This document shows positions 8,457 to 17,704 of a stretch of 64,000 nucleotides of DNA, piece by piece. The notes beneath the pieces are model-generated. The model was not told where the DNA came from, ran no database searches, and was given only the letters and a program-made list of their open reading frames with translations. The translations under genes and the position numbers were made by a program. Where the stretch lies: assembly GCA_006247105.1 (NCBI GenBank), contig CM016925.1, forward strand, positions 434,001 to 498,000. Reading direction: 5' to 3'. The DNA comes from Giardia muris. Taxonomy: Eukaryota; Fornicata; Diplomonadida; Hexamitidae. Each line of letters starts with the position of its first letter. Positions within the stretch are counted from its first letter, which is position 1.

Positions 8457-9686
8457 TTATTTATTGGAGAAACATTGCTTTTGGTCGATGGCGGAGAGGT
8501 TCTGGACCTCCGTCATGTCCACCATGAAGCGCTTCTGGATCTCCTCGAGCTGCTGACGGTCCTCGTCGCTCCCAACGAACGAAAGGACAAGTCCGGAGGT
8601 TTCGAACCGTCCCGCTCGTCCTGCTCGATGAAGATACGAGTCCGACGAGTCCGGCATGTCGAAGTTGATGACGAGGTTGACCCCCTCGAAGTCGACGCCG
8701 CGTTGGAAGACATCTGTCGCGACAAGAAGGCGCGCATCACGGTTCTTGAAAGACTTGTATAGAAGATCGCGCTTCTTGCCCGGCAGACGGCTATAGAAGG
8801 CATCGCACTGATGACCCTGGTCGCGGAGATACTTTGCAAGAGCCGCGGCACGATGCGTGGCACTCGCGAAGACAACTGCCTGTGTATAATGAAGCGTGTT
8901 CAAGCAATCTGTGAGGAGGGATAGCTTCTTCTCCTCAGGCGCGGCCATATAGTGCTGGATCAGCCCAGTAAGGACGAGTTCATTATCATCGACGGCAATG
9001 GTCTCGTAAGGGTCACGAAGAAGCGCCGTGGCATGCTGCTTCGCCTCCTCGGTCAGGGTCGCGGTGAAAAGCATCGTTTGATGTTCCTTTGGCATGGCCT
9101 CGGCGAGCTTAGAGATCTTCGCCCTGCACGCCTCTTCCTTGAGGACCGTGTCGAACTCGTCGACTATGAAGTGCTTGAGCGAGTCAAGAGCGAGAGCCTT
9201 ACGCTCAAACAGGTCATAGACGCGGCCGACGGTTCCAACAAGAATGGTCGTCGTACGCTTCTCTAAAGTCTTGACGTGTGCGTTGACAGAGACGCCGCCC
9301 ACCGTGCAGAGGATCCCGTCATGAACGGCCGGAAGGCCCTTCGAGAACCTCTCGAATTCCTGTGTGATCTGAGTTGCCAACTCATGAGTGTTACAAAGAA
9401 CAAGGGCCTGAATCTTCCCTGGGGCGTCATCGGGGTTGATCATGTGCAGGACGCTCAGGACGAAGACGGCCGTCTTCCCCTTCCCACTCTTGGCTTGGCA
9501 AAGGAGGTCCATGTGCTCAAGTGCATAGGGGATCGCCTTCGTCTGGATGTCCGAGGGGCTCTCGAAACCGTTCGCTCGGATGGCCTCCTGCACCTCCTTC
9601 TTCAGCCCGAGGTCGGAGAAGCGCGTCCCGGTGGTGTCTGCCATCAGTGGGACCCGACCGGCACCAGTTTCGCGAGACCCGGACAT
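8457..9686 (-). CDS. DEAD-box helicase, UAP56/SUB2-like
   Basis: I place the start at 9686, where the ATG follows six A residues. The longer frame to 9755 would run into the divergent gene. The protein is then 409 aa, close to the usual UAP56 length of about 430. Motif I region CQAKSGKGKT (63-72) is nearly the UAP56 signature, and the F-S-D-L-G-L and I-Q-x-K-A-I-P Q-motif region fits. Motif II is DEFD (176-179), where UAP56 has DECD. Motif III is TAT in place of SAT. Motif VI is HRAGRAGRF. UAP56 acts in spliceosome assembly and in loading mRNA export factors (TREX). With very few introns in Giardia, export is the likelier main role. It may be a divergent eIF4A relative, but motif I favours UAP56. 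Confidence 0.87.
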   Translation of the reverse strand: MSGSRETGAGRVPLMADTTGTRFSDLGLKKEVQEAIRANGFESPSDIQTKAIPYALEHMDLLCQAKSGKGKTAVFVLSVLHMINPDDAPGKIQALVLCNTHELATQITQEFERFSKGLPAVHDGILCTVGGVSVNAHVKTLEKRTTTILVGTVGRVYDLFERKALALDSLKHFIVDEFDTVLKEEACRAKISKLAEAMPKEHQTMLFTATLTEEAKQHATALLRDPYETIAVDDNELVLTGLIQHYMAAPEEKKLSLLTDCLNTLHYTQAVVFASATHRAAALAKYLRDQGHQCDAFYSRLPGKKRDLLYKSFKNRDARLLVATDVFQRGVDFEGVNLVINFDMPDSSDSYLHRAGRAGRFETSGLVLSFVGSDEDRQQLEEIQKRFMVDMTEVQNLSAIDQKQCFSNK

Positions 9687-9702
9687 TTTTTTGGAACTGA
9701 AA
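9687..9702. promoter_or_regulatory. 16-bp divergent start region
   Basis: Only 16 bp separate the ATG of the UAP56-like gene (minus) from the ATG at 9703 (plus). The segment is T-rich on its left and ends GAAA on its right, so each gene has an A-rich stretch just upstream of its ATG. Any further promoter sequence must lie in the opposite gene. Confidence 0.6.
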
Positions 9703-10254
9703 ATGCGGTTTGTAATAGATGTGCTCGGGATCTTCCGATTCATGTCCGTCTGCACGGATGCGGAGCAGACGGTGGAGGCCTACCTGGAGCAGCTGTGCCA
9801 GGAGTTCGGGCGGCTCTACCAGCTGGCATTCAGTCCGCGCTTCGTCCAGATTTCACGGTACACGGTCTCGACGGAGCCGGTCTCGTTGTCTGTGACCGTT
9901 GGGGGCGCATTCTCCAACGGGGAGCGGATTAAGGCGACCCCCGACGAGCGGTGGTGCGATAGGCTGCGGCGGACGCCTTGGACTATCCTAGGGTTGGATG
10001 ATTCCGAGTTTGATACTAGAATTGAACTTCTGCGAAAGATATATGGGGATCAGTGCAATACTTCGGTCCTCGGGTCCTGCTTGCTAAGGGCGTCCGGAAA
10101 CCTGTCCAAGGCGACTGCCATTTGCTCATTCCTTCGTCCGGAGACCTTGAATAATTCCAGGCGCGTGACCTTTGTACGGCCTCGTGAGGACTTACATCGA
10201 AGGGCTGAAACGCCCTCGGGCTCCGGGAAAGATTCAAGGAAGGTGAAGGTATGA
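9703..10254 (+). CDS. Hypothetical protein, 183 aa, CUE/UBA-like helical segment
   Basis: I choose the ATG at 9703 (context GAAAATG) over earlier in-frame codons, because those lie in the oppositely oriented helicase gene. No family is recognised. Residues about 95-145 end in a three-helix-like pattern (L-R-K-I-Y-G, then L-L-R-A-S-G-N-L, then A-I-C-S-F-L) reminiscent of UBA/CUE ubiquitin-binding domains. This is a weak guess. The C-terminal 40 residues are basic and Ser/Arg-rich. There is no signal peptide or membrane span. Confidence 0.6.
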   Translation: MRFVIDVLGIFRFMSVCTDAEQTVEAYLEQLCQEFGRLYQLAFSPRFVQISRYTVSTEPVSLSVTVGGAFSNGERIKATPDERWCDRLRRTPWTILGLDDSEFDTRIELLRKIYGDQCNTSVLGSCLLRASGNLSKATAICSFLRPETLNNSRRVTFVRPREDLHRRAETPSGSGKDSRKVKV

Positions 10255-10271
10255 ACGGAAGCGAGGTAGCT

Positions 10272-10303
10272 GAATGATGCCTGATGTCTGATGCTTGATG
10301 CCT
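10272..10303 (+). repeat. Short imperfect TGATG tandem repeat
   Basis: TGATG followed by CC, TC or CT recurs about four times at 6-8 base spacing in the 113-bp spacer before the next gene. It is probably a small slippage repeat. Confidence 0.45.
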
Positions 10304-10367
10304 GGTACTTGAGGTTTCACTATGGCAAGCTTCTTCTCCCTCTTCTTCTACCCTCATTGGTAAGTAA

Positions 10368-12257
10368 ATGGAAAAGCCCATTGATGGTTCTGCTTATCAT
10401 GCGTCGTTAGCGGCACGGGTGGATCGTAACTTGCGCGTATATGACGAACTGTCACGGCTCGTTACGGCCAATATCGAAGTGTCCGACTCCCCTAGGCAAA
10501 CGTCGGATTATCGGTTTGCATCTGTCCAAGACCTCCGTAGGATGAGGGCCTTCATCAAGGACAGTCGTACACAACCGCCCGATAAGATTAAGACCACTAA
10601 GCCCATAACTCATATTAAACAGGTCTCAAAGGCCTCATCAACTCCAACGCAACATTCAAGTCAAGAAGATAAGGAATTAGAGCCTAGCACGCCTGAGGGA
10701 GGTGAGGAAGCAGATGGACATGAGAAGATCATGTTAGCGAAATATCATAGGACAGACCCGTTTGTAAGTGATGTCTACGGTGTTTTCACAGCCTTCGATC
10801 AAAGACAAGCGCAACGTGCCGCAGACGCTGCCGCTCGAGCGAATTCTCAAGGCCGTGCATTGGCCCAGCAAAGAATCAGTAGTGCTGAACGGCGTGCAAA
10901 TGAAACCTTAACTAGAAGAGAGCAACAATTGACTAGTATTTGCAGCTCGGCATCTAGAGCTCCGTCTCTTCGACGACGTCAAGGAGGGAACATCTGCTCC
11001 ATCGATAAGGACTGGCTTGAGGTTTACGCATACAAAGGTTATCCAAACTTCTTACCAAGTACTGAGGACGAAAACCATAAGAAAAGACCTCGACCTAAGA
11101 CTGGACAAGGTACTAGAAGCACGTATGCACATAGACAAAGTCCCAGTACGGGAAAGATCTCTGCTTGTCAGGAAAATGCTCCTCCACCAGAACATCCTTC
11201 ACCTCCTCGCACTCTTGGTATCTCTGGTTTACAATTAGCAGTACGTGAAGATAGAGATATCACCCTTGATCCTACCCCACCCTCAGCTAAGGATGTTCCC
11301 AATCTTCGACAACAGAAACATGCTAGATTTGCATTGGCGGATCCCGAACTTTTGCAACCACCACCACCACCGCCACCTGGGAACTGTAGTTACCCAATCA
11401 GTAAGCATGCCAGTGAGATGTTAACACATGGCAAGGATCGAGCTAAGCGCTGCATTCGACGACATCAACTCACTATTGAACAAGGTCAAGTGACCATAGA
11501 CGCTGCAGAGCTTGCTGGTGCCACCGGTTCCATCATAACTCAACGTCTAGCTACCATCGCTAGCAATGAACTCAGTAATAAGACCATCGAACGTGCCCAA
11601 AAGCTTCGCGCCACTGTCGCTGAAGAGGCTAGTGGAACTCTTGATGTAGAGTTCCCAGAGCCAGAGGATCTTGCTAATAGCTTCAACTATGTGTCAACAG
11701 AGGAGGTGGGTAAGTACAAACGTCTATTTGAGATGCTTCGGGATGATACCCTTCTTGATAAGCTGGAACGGGCAGAAACTCTTGAAGTTTATCAAAAACG
11801 TATCGCGGAATACAACAACATCGTCGCAGAATGCGAACTGACAGCAACCATGACACAAGCAGACAAGGATAGGAACTCAGAGGCTACGGCGATCATGCGA
11901 TCCGCCTTACCTCAAGATAAGATGATCACATTCGCCGCATACTCCGCCCTCAGTACGATGAACACCATCACTTATAAGAAGGAGCTGGTTGGAAAGCTCC
12001 TTAGCATCAAGAAGACGCTCGCAAAGACAGACCTCACCGACAATAGCAGTAAGATGGGCCTCTACCTCTCGGCGAAGGCTATCCTCCAGCCTCTTCTTGA
12101 TGCTCGAAAGGCTGCACGGAAGTATACCGATAACCGAATCGTTTGCGTCCCCGGACAAACGGGGATCGGGGCGATTCGCCAGACCCTTCAGAACATTCGC
12201 CCTGAGTCTGCCCCATCTCCCATCCGCTTCTGGGATATCCCGGAAATCACACAGTAA
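10368..12257 (+). CDS. Hypothetical protein, 629 aa, with poly-Pro stretch
   Basis: Not recognised. The ATG follows GGTAAGTAA. The first 130 residues are polar; residues about 135-200 are Ala/Arg/Gln-rich and probably a coiled coil. A run of seven Pro residues lies near residue 330. The C-terminal 280 residues are mostly helical (A-E-L-A-G-A-T-G-S-I, then a long charged region). No catalytic motif, membrane span or signal is seen. The composition suits a cytoskeletal or scaffolding protein, but this is only an impression. Its stop is separated from the next ATG by a single base. Confidence 0.7.
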   Translation: MEKPIDGSAYHASLAARVDRNLRVYDELSRLVTANIEVSDSPRQTSDYRFASVQDLRRMRAFIKDSRTQPPDKIKTTKPITHIKQVSKASSTPTQHSSQEDKELEPSTPEGGEEADGHEKIMLAKYHRTDPFVSDVYGVFTAFDQRQAQRAADAAARANSQGRALAQQRISSAERRANETLTRREQQLTSICSSASRAPSLRRRQGGNICSIDKDWLEVYAYKGYPNFLPSTEDENHKKRPRPKTGQGTRSTYAHRQSPSTGKISACQENAPPPEHPSPPRTLGISGLQLAVREDRDITLDPTPPSAKDVPNLRQQKHARFALADPELLQPPPPPPPGNCSYPISKHASEMLTHGKDRAKRCIRRHQLTIEQGQVTIDAAELAGATGSIITQRLATIASNELSNKTIERAQKLRATVAEEASGTLDVEFPEPEDLANSFNYVSTEEVGKYKRLFEMLRDDTLLDKLERAETLEVYQKRIAEYNNIVAECELTATMTQADKDRNSEATAIMRSALPQDKMITFAAYSALSTMNTITYKKELVGKLLSIKKTLAKTDLTDNSSKMGLYLSAKAILQPLLDARKAARKYTDNRIVCVPGQTGIGAIRQTLQNIRPESAPSPIRFWDIPEITQ

Positions 12258-12258
12258 A

Positions 12259-12948
12259 ATGTCATCAGAAGTCCTGGAACCTCCGCACCAGTCCCGGAAC
12301 GCTCGCCTACGCGAGCTCTCGCTCCGCATCTTCTACCAATGCTACGCGTACTTGCTCGAGGTCGATGCGGAGATCGAGATGCACCTCGCCTCGATCGCAC
12401 AGATCCGTCAAATATCCCGTCAAGTCTCCTTGGATTACCTCGAGATCAAGCCTGAGGACTTGCGCCGGGCGCACCTAGAACGCCTACAGCTCGTGGAACA
12501 GGTCTATGGCTCACTCCCCGAGAAGCTGTATCTACTTTGGACGGCCCGAGCGGACTTCGAAGCTGATGTCCTTCGAGCATATAAGGAAGAGGATATATCA
12601 ATGGCCACTGGAGATGCGACTCCAATCCCTGAGGGATATCTTTGGGATCAAGTCTGGACGGCTGGAGATCCTGAAGAACGAGTGTTTACGACCATAGCTC
12701 AGTCCCCACGCTCGATCGTCTGTGCCTTTGCCTCCTTCTTCGAGCGTAGTGGACGGCCTCTTCCCGAGTCTCTTTTGCCCTTCATCGAGGCGGCAAAACG
12801 TGAAACGATTATTCTTCCAACCACACATAACGTCGAACTCGCCCTCTCCGGCTCTCCGGCCCTGGTAGAGTCTCTCCTTGGCTCCCCTTGCTACACAGAG
12901 ACGGGGGCCGGCACTGTACCCTTCTATATCACGACCGAGCCTATCTGA
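12259..12948 (+). CDS. Hypothetical protein, 229 aa
   Basis: The in-frame open stretch extends back to 11989, but that part overlaps the preceding gene. The first ATG clear of it is 12259 (context AGTAAAATG), one base after the upstream TAA. The protein is largely helical (residues 15-100: L-R-E-L-S-L-R-I-F and following). Around residue 95-105 an L-L-W-T-A-R-A-D-F motif stands out. The C-terminal part is hydrophobic but not membrane-like. No family is recognised. GGTAAAC directly after the stop is a one-base variant of the polyadenylation signal. Confidence 0.65.
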   Translation: MSSEVLEPPHQSRNARLRELSLRIFYQCYAYLLEVDAEIEMHLASIAQIRQISRQVSLDYLEIKPEDLRRAHLERLQLVEQVYGSLPEKLYLLWTARADFEADVLRAYKEEDISMATGDATPIPEGYLWDQVWTAGDPEERVFTTIAQSPRSIVCAFASFFERSGRPLPESLLPFIEAAKRETIILPTTHNVELALSGSPALVESLLGSPCYTETGAGTVPFYITTEPI

Positions 12949-13002
12949 GGTAAACAACCGATTTGAAACCGATTTGGCCGGGGGAGAAAAGCGGGACCCG
13001 AG

Positions 13003-13749
13003 ATGGCGATTGGGAACAAGGCTGGTCGCAAGAAGAAGATCGTACAGCGCAAGAACCCGGACCCCTACATCAAGAAGGAGTGGTACCCGGTCTACGCGCC
13101 CGCGCAGTTCAAGCACAGGTACATCGGCCAGACTCCAGTTACCAAGTCTGCGGGCCTCAAGGTGGCAACCGACATCGTTAATCACCGTATCTACGAGGTG
13201 AACCTTGGAGATCTGAATCCGACGGAGAACGACGCGACCGGGAACACGAAGTTCTTCCTTCAGACTCAAGCCGTCGTTGATGGAAAGTGCCTCACTAACT
13301 TCGTCGGAATGGACATGACTCGTCACAAGTATGGGTCTCTCTTCCGCAAGGGGTGTGACTTCATCCAGACCTTCTCGGACGTCCAGACCACGGACAACTA
13401 TGTTGTCAGGGTCTTCACGGTGGCCTTCACGGACGTTGTGCCAGGCCAGAAGAAGCGCAACTGCTACATCAAGGGGGCGGAGATGCAGAGGATTAGGACG
13501 GCGATCTATGACACAGTTGCCGCGGAGGTCGGGAAGTCCAGCCTTTCCGACCTTGTTCTCAGGCTTGCGAACTACGACATCGATAAGGTGATGGCCGAAA
13601 ACGTCAAGAAGACTGGGTCGACGTGCCGTGATGTCATGATCCGCCGTGTCAAGGTCGTCAAGCGTCCGCGCTTCTCCATGGACCACTTGAACGCCATGCA
13701 TGACGAGAAGCTCGTCGGTAGCTCCGAGGGTGCCACTATCAGCATGTAA
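13003..13749 (+). CDS. RPS3A: 40S ribosomal protein eS1 (S3a)
   Basis: Clear full-length eS1 of 248 aa. The conserved core is visible: K-x-W-Y-x-V-x-A-P-x-x-F near residue 26, then I-G-x-T-x-V-T, the segment C-L-T-N-F-x-G-M-D-M-T-R near 95, [10 protein letters not shown] near 125, and R-R-V-K-V-V-K-R-P near 215. It is a structural protein of the small subunit near the mRNA exit site. The N-terminus is short and basic as usual. The stop is followed at once by TGTAAAC-like sequence, a variant of the polyadenylation signal. Confidence 0.97.
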   Translation: MAIGNKAGRKKKIVQRKNPDPYIKKEWYPVYAPAQFKHRYIGQTPVTKSAGLKVATDIVNHRIYEVNLGDLNPTENDATGNTKFFLQTQAVVDGKCLTNFVGMDMTRHKYGSLFRKGCDFIQTFSDVQTTDNYVVRVFTVAFTDVVPGQKKRNCYIKGAEMQRIRTAIYDTVAAEVGKSSLSDLVLRLANYDIDKVMAENVKKTGSTCRDVMIRRVKVVKRPRFSMDHLNAMHDEKLVGSSEGATISM

Positions 13750-13789
13750 ACCGAGGACCTTGAGTGTTGTGGATGAAGATGAAGATTAA

Positions 13790-16684
13790 ATGCCACGCAC
13801 GTATCTTCGTTATGAGCCGGATATGGCTGCGGGCGTTATAGTAGCGGGGGGTGCGGCGGCCTCAACGTGTGGGAGACGCCTTTTCTCGGCAGCACTTGAT
13901 CGCATATTGACTTGGGACCTTCAAACCGGCCATCTCCTTTCCACTTTTGATATTCAACGAGATACACACGCTACTGTCATTGTGCACCACCAGAAACAAC
14001 CACTGTTGGCCGTTGGGTACCATGATGGCCGAGTCGATGTTTTCGACACTGAAACACCTCATCTTGATCTGCTTCACACCTATTCTGTTCATCAAGCCGC
14101 TATCAGTGCTCTCCTCTTCGCCACCGATGGTTCACAGCTGTATAGCGCGTCAACAAAGGCGGAGCTCTCATGTTTCAGCCTCAGTGCTGGGAGACCGCTC
14201 TATAGGCTGCCAAAGGAGCATAGTGGCCCTATTACTGCTCTAGCCCTTCTAGATGATAATCACCTGGTTAGTGCGTCGCGGGATAAGGTCGTTATCGTTT
14301 GGAGCTTAACTGATAGGTGTAAGCTTCAAACCCTTGCCGAGTCTATTACGGAGGCTCGAGCTCTCGCCACCTTTTGTTTTGAGGGGGAGCAATCAACGGC
14401 GGAATGGCTGATCTTTGCGGGTGGAAGCGATAACGTTATTCATTGTTGGTCATCCGTTGAACTACCGCCTCTACCAACCATGAAGGAGCTTATCCTGATG
14501 GAGGCGGATGAAACTGCGACCTCAGGCGCTCATAGGTTTGTTCAGTTGGCGGAAGAGCATGGCGTGTTGCATGGAGGACATGATGTTCCAAAGGACTTGT
14601 CAAATGCTCTGGAACGTAACGATACACGCTCCATTCAGGTAACTAACGTCATGGAAGAGGCCGAAAGCTTATTGGCCAGCCGTCGAAGACCTTTCGTTTA
14701 CCTCGGCAAGATGGAGCGTTCCATCATTGAACCTACTCAGACCATGGCCATTATCTCCGGCTGTGTCCCAAAGGATTTTTCCAACCCCGCCCTCTTCCTT
14801 ACTGGTCTCCATTCCGTAGAACTGTACTCCCTTCTCACCCTCAAAAGCGCAACCGCACAGAGTCTGAAACGCGCCCGTCGTTTAGCTCGTCAAAAGGTCG
14901 AGAAGGTTCTGAGGTTATTAGAAACCAGTGAAGCTCTCTTCAAGACTGAGGCCGCCGCCCTACTTGATAGTAAGCCAGCAAGCTTCCAGCTATCACATCT
15001 GCTTTCATCCTTGCTAGTCCTCCGTGCCCCTTATGGTGGGAAGTTGGTCTCTGCAAACTGGTTACCCCTCTCACGGGGTATTTACGTCGCAACGAACGAA
15101 AACCTTGTCCAGGTCTATGCCCTTGGGGTTGAAACTAAAATGGGTTTCGTACCCTTAGTGGACAAGCGAGTCGAGGATGCACTAGCAGAGGTAAGAAACT
15201 TAACATACGATGAAACCGTTGAAATTGCTTTGCCTGGGCATCGGCACCCAATACACAACATATCCTTAAACTCGGACGATACTCTTGCAATCACCTGTTC
15301 CTTGGGTGAGGTCAAGGTTTGGAGCATGCGTAGACTCTCCCCAGTCGCGACAATAGTACTTCCAAACTCGATGAAGGCGCCCACTCATGCGCGAATTCTA
15401 CCCGGAAACCAGTTTTCTGTTGCTACCGATACGGTGGGGTCGTTAGTCCTCATCAATAATCGAACCCTAGAGCCGATCGACATTATAGCCGCTCATACCA
15501 AGAAGATCACGGCACTTGAGGTGGTTTCGGGTATGCTAGTGACGGCAGGAGAGGATGGGTATGTAAGGTACTGGAGTTTTGGACTAGCCGATGAAGGCCT
15601 CACTATCATCCAGGAGCGTCAGTTCAACGCCGGAAATGCCATCACGACAATCGCCTTTGATCCCCAAGGGAAATATATCTTTGTGGCGTTGGTTGATAAC
15701 ACCGTCAGGATCCACTTTGCCGACTCTCTACGTTTTCACATGGTTCTCTATGGCCATTCCTTACCCATCACCGGGATCTCCGTGTCTGCCAACGGGGAGA
15801 AGCTGATAACATGTAGCACGGACAAGACGTTGCGTATCTGGGGACTACAATTTGGAGAGTGCCAGAAGGTTCTTCGTGGTGACTCCGCCTTCACCAGCGT
15901 GCGCTTGATCCGTGATACACACCTCGCGCTCGCGGCGAATAAGGCGGGGCGTCTAACCTACTGGGATATGGATTCACATCAATTGATCTCCGTTCTTGGA
16001 GAGGGGAACTATGGGGCGTTATTTGCGCGCGGGCACTTTGGAGAATGTACTGGCTTGGTGGTCAGTAGCACTGGCCGCTTCGCGGTCTCGGTGGGGCAGG
16101 ACGGAGCCATTAGACAATGGCTTCAATCGGAGGAGTTGATTAGTGTCGAATCTGAGGAACGGAAGCGACTGGAGGAGGCATTTGAGGCGGAGGCGAACAG
16201 GAAGACCGTTGGTTGGGAGGACGAGTCGATAACAAGCGAGGCTAAGAACGCAGGAGATACAATTATGGAAGCTGTTGCACTCGTCTCAGGAGAGCTTAAT
16301 GCCGGGCATACTGGCCCAAGTTTAACGACGTATGGACAAGCCCCACTCGATTATTTGATACGGACGCTAACCGTAACTGTTCGACATGAAACACTTTATG
16401 ACGCCCTCTTGAGCATAACCGTTGCGGCGGCTTTAGACCTTCTGAAGCTCCTTGTATTATGCCTTGATCATCAGAAACAACCCAGTGATCTATTGATTCG
16501 TTGTCTTCTTCACCTTATCATGCATTACTTCCATCATTCCACCGATACTCAAGGACTTGGTCCCATCATCCTTTCAGCTCAGAGCCACATCACTACACTC
16601 CTAAAGAGCCAAGAAGTGGCAGCTAGAACCGTACTGGGCTGTCTCCGGCTAATGGCTAATTATGGCCAGTACAACGAGGAATAA
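13790..16684 (+). CDS. UTP12: WD-repeat protein UTP12/DIP2 (WDR3), U3 processome
   Basis: A 964-residue protein with WD40 units in two blocks, about residues 20-250 and 400-780, consistent with the tandem beta-propellers of UTP12. The strongest evidence is the segment near residue 660-790: C-S-T-D-K-T-L-R-I-W-G-L-Q-F-G-E-C, a repeat ending in a W-D unit, V-G-Q-D-G-A-I-R-Q-W, then an acidic E-E-R-K-R-L-E-E helix. This order is seen in WDR3/Dip2. The C-terminal 150 residues are the helical UTP12 domain. It acts in the nucleolus in early 18S rRNA processing as part of the UTP-B complex. The ATG follows GATTAA, 40 bp after the eS1 stop. Confidence 0.87.
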   Translation: MPRTYLRYEPDMAAGVIVAGGAAASTCGRRLFSAALDRILTWDLQTGHLLSTFDIQRDTHATVIVHHQKQPLLAVGYHDGRVDVFDTETPHLDLLHTYSVHQAAISALLFATDGSQLYSASTKAELSCFSLSAGRPLYRLPKEHSGPITALALLDDNHLVSASRDKVVIVWSLTDRCKLQTLAESITEARALATFCFEGEQSTAEWLIFAGGSDNVIHCWSSVELPPLPTMKELILMEADETATSGAHRFVQLAEEHGVLHGGHDVPKDLSNALERNDTRSIQVTNVMEEAESLLASRRRPFVYLGKMERSIIEPTQTMAIISGCVPKDFSNPALFLTGLHSVELYSLLTLKSATAQSLKRARRLARQKVEKVLRLLETSEALFKTEAAALLDSKPASFQLSHLLSSLLVLRAPYGGKLVSANWLPLSRGIYVATNENLVQVYALGVETKMGFVPLVDKRVEDALAEVRNLTYDETVEIALPGHRHPIHNISLNSDDTLAITCSLGEVKVWSMRRLSPVATIVLPNSMKAPTHARILPGNQFSVATDTVGSLVLINNRTLEPIDIIAAHTKKITALEVVSGMLVTAGEDGYVRYWSFGLADEGLTIIQERQFNAGNAITTIAFDPQGKYIFVALVDNTVRIHFADSLRFHMVLYGHSLPITGISVSANGEKLITCSTDKTLRIWGLQFGECQKVLRGDSAFTSVRLIRDTHLALAANKAGRLTYWDMDSHQLISVLGEGNYGALFARGHFGECTGLVVSSTGRFAVSVGQDGAIRQWLQSEELISVESEERKRLEEAFEAEANRKTVGWEDESITSEAKNAGDTIMEAVALVSGELNAGHTGPSLTTYGQAPLDYLIRTLTVTVRHETLYDALLSITVAAALDLLKLLVLCLDHQKQPSDLLIRCLLHLIMHYFHHSTDTQGLGPIILSAQSHITTLLKSQEVAARTVLGCLRLMANYGQYNEE

Positions 16685-16714
16685 GCTACCAACTACCACC
16701 TTCACTCCTAGGCC

Positions 16715-16924
16715 TTAATAGCCTTGCTTCTGGCGAACGATGATGTTGTTCGGGCCAAGACGACGACCGTTGTGAATCAATAGCTCAGACTCGAAGGTCT
16801 TCTTGTACTGCCTGCGTCTGTAGGCGCGGCCACGGGGCGGGCGGGGCTTCTCCTTCTTCTCCTTCTTGGGCGTGCACTTGCGCACCTTCCCGGCGCTAGT
16901 TAAACCACCATGAGCACGTGCCAT
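16715..16924 (-). CDS. RPS30: 40S ribosomal protein eS30
   Basis: A 69-residue basic protein. The pattern H-G-G-L-T-S-A-G-K-V-R-K-x-T-P-K near the N-terminus, then G-R-A-Y-R-R-R-Q-Y-K, and G-P-N close to the C-terminus, is that of eS30. In animals this protein is made as a fusion to a ubiquitin-like domain (FAU). Here translation starts directly at M-A-R-A, so there is no fusion. The ATG follows CCCGAA. The minus strand carries AGTGAAG near 16704-16710, a near match to the polyadenylation signal. Confidence 0.93.
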   Translation of the reverse strand: MARAHGGLTSAGKVRKCTPKKEKKEKPRPPRGRAYRRRQYKKTFESELLIHNGRRLGPNNIIVRQKQGY

Positions 16925-17078
16925 TTCGGGTCTCCAGCCTCTTAAATGGGGAAACCCAATTCAATTTGGTTGAGCTTGATGAGGCTAACGAGAGTAACAT
17001 ACTATGAGATTAGAGAGAAGAAAGAGAAGGAGATGAGATGAAGGATAAGGGATGATAGGACGAAGGCCGAAATAGAAA
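16925..17078. other. Divergent intergenic region, purine-rich
   Basis: This 154-bp spacer between eS30 and the E2 gene contains a purine-rich run (about 17008-17045: GAGA/GAAGG). No coding or RNA signal is seen. Confidence 0.4.
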
Positions 17079-17615
17079 ATGGCAAGCATATCCCAGAGGC
17101 GCCTCTTCCTCGACTACCAGACCCTTGTCGAGTCTCCGCCCGACAACATCATCGCTAGCCCCTACAAGGACGACATCTATACGTGGGCGGCGATCATCAT
17201 CGGACCCGCGGACACGCCTTGGGATGGGGCCATCATAAAGATTCACTTACGTTTCACGATAGAGTATCCAAACAAGCCTCCCACCTTACGCGTCCTCACT
17301 CGTCTCTTCCATCCGAACATCTATAATGATGGTAGGATTTGTCTCGATCTTTTGGCAGACAAATGGTCTCCAGCATTAGGGGTGTCATCTATCCTTCTAT
17401 CTGTTCAATCCCTCTTGACGGATCCGAACCCATTATCACCTGCGAATTCGGAAGCTGCAACCTTGTATGTCAATGATCGTCATGCCTATAATCTTCGCGT
17501 GAGCGCCTGTGCACGACAAAGCTGGGAGGAGGCTGTCGAGCCTCCGTACTCGGACCTCTTGCACGAGGTCCTTGACGAGGCCGAGGGAGACGATGAGGAA
17601 GGGAAGAAGACCTGA
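17079..17615 (+). CDS. Ubiquitin-conjugating enzyme E2, RAD6/UBE2A-like
   Basis: A 178-residue E2 with the HPN motif (78-80) and catalytic Cys88 in G-R-I-C-L-D, the same residue number as human UBE2A and yeast Rad6. The Y-P-N-K-P-P segment (63-68), W-S-P and the P-N-P-L-S-P loop are intact. The C-terminal 20 residues are strongly acidic (E-G-D-D-E-E-G), as in yeast Rad6, whose acidic tail helps act on histones. Human UBE2A lacks that tail. It should transfer ubiquitin in DNA-damage tolerance or histone H2B marking, but the partner E3 is not in this window. The gene ends in a perfect AGTAAAC signal. Confidence 0.92.
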   Translation: MASISQRRLFLDYQTLVESPPDNIIASPYKDDIYTWAAIIIGPADTPWDGAIIKIHLRFTIEYPNKPPTLRVLTRLFHPNIYNDGRICLDLLADKWSPALGVSSILLSVQSLLTDPNPLSPANSEAATLYVNDRHAYNLRVSACARQSWEEAVEPPYSDLLHEVLDEAEGDDEEGKKT

Positions 17616-17621
17616 GTAAAC
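17615..17621 (+). terminator. Polyadenylation signal AGTAAAC
   Basis: A perfect AGTRAAY match that starts at the last base of the stop codon of the E2 gene. Confidence 0.8.
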
Positions 17622-17704
17622 TCCTCTCTCTCTTCGTTCTTCTTTCCTTCTCTCCCTTCTCTGCCTTCTCTTCTTCTCCTGGATGAAAGAAAAAGTGAAG
17701 AGAT

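Noticed and set aside
9687..9755. N-terminal extension of the UAP56-like protein to 9755
   Set aside because: Would overlap the divergent gene; the ATG at 9686 after six A residues fits family length better.
12598..13701. 367-codon minus-strand frame across eS1
   Set aside because: Antisense shadow of the eS1 ribosomal protein gene and its upstream neighbour.
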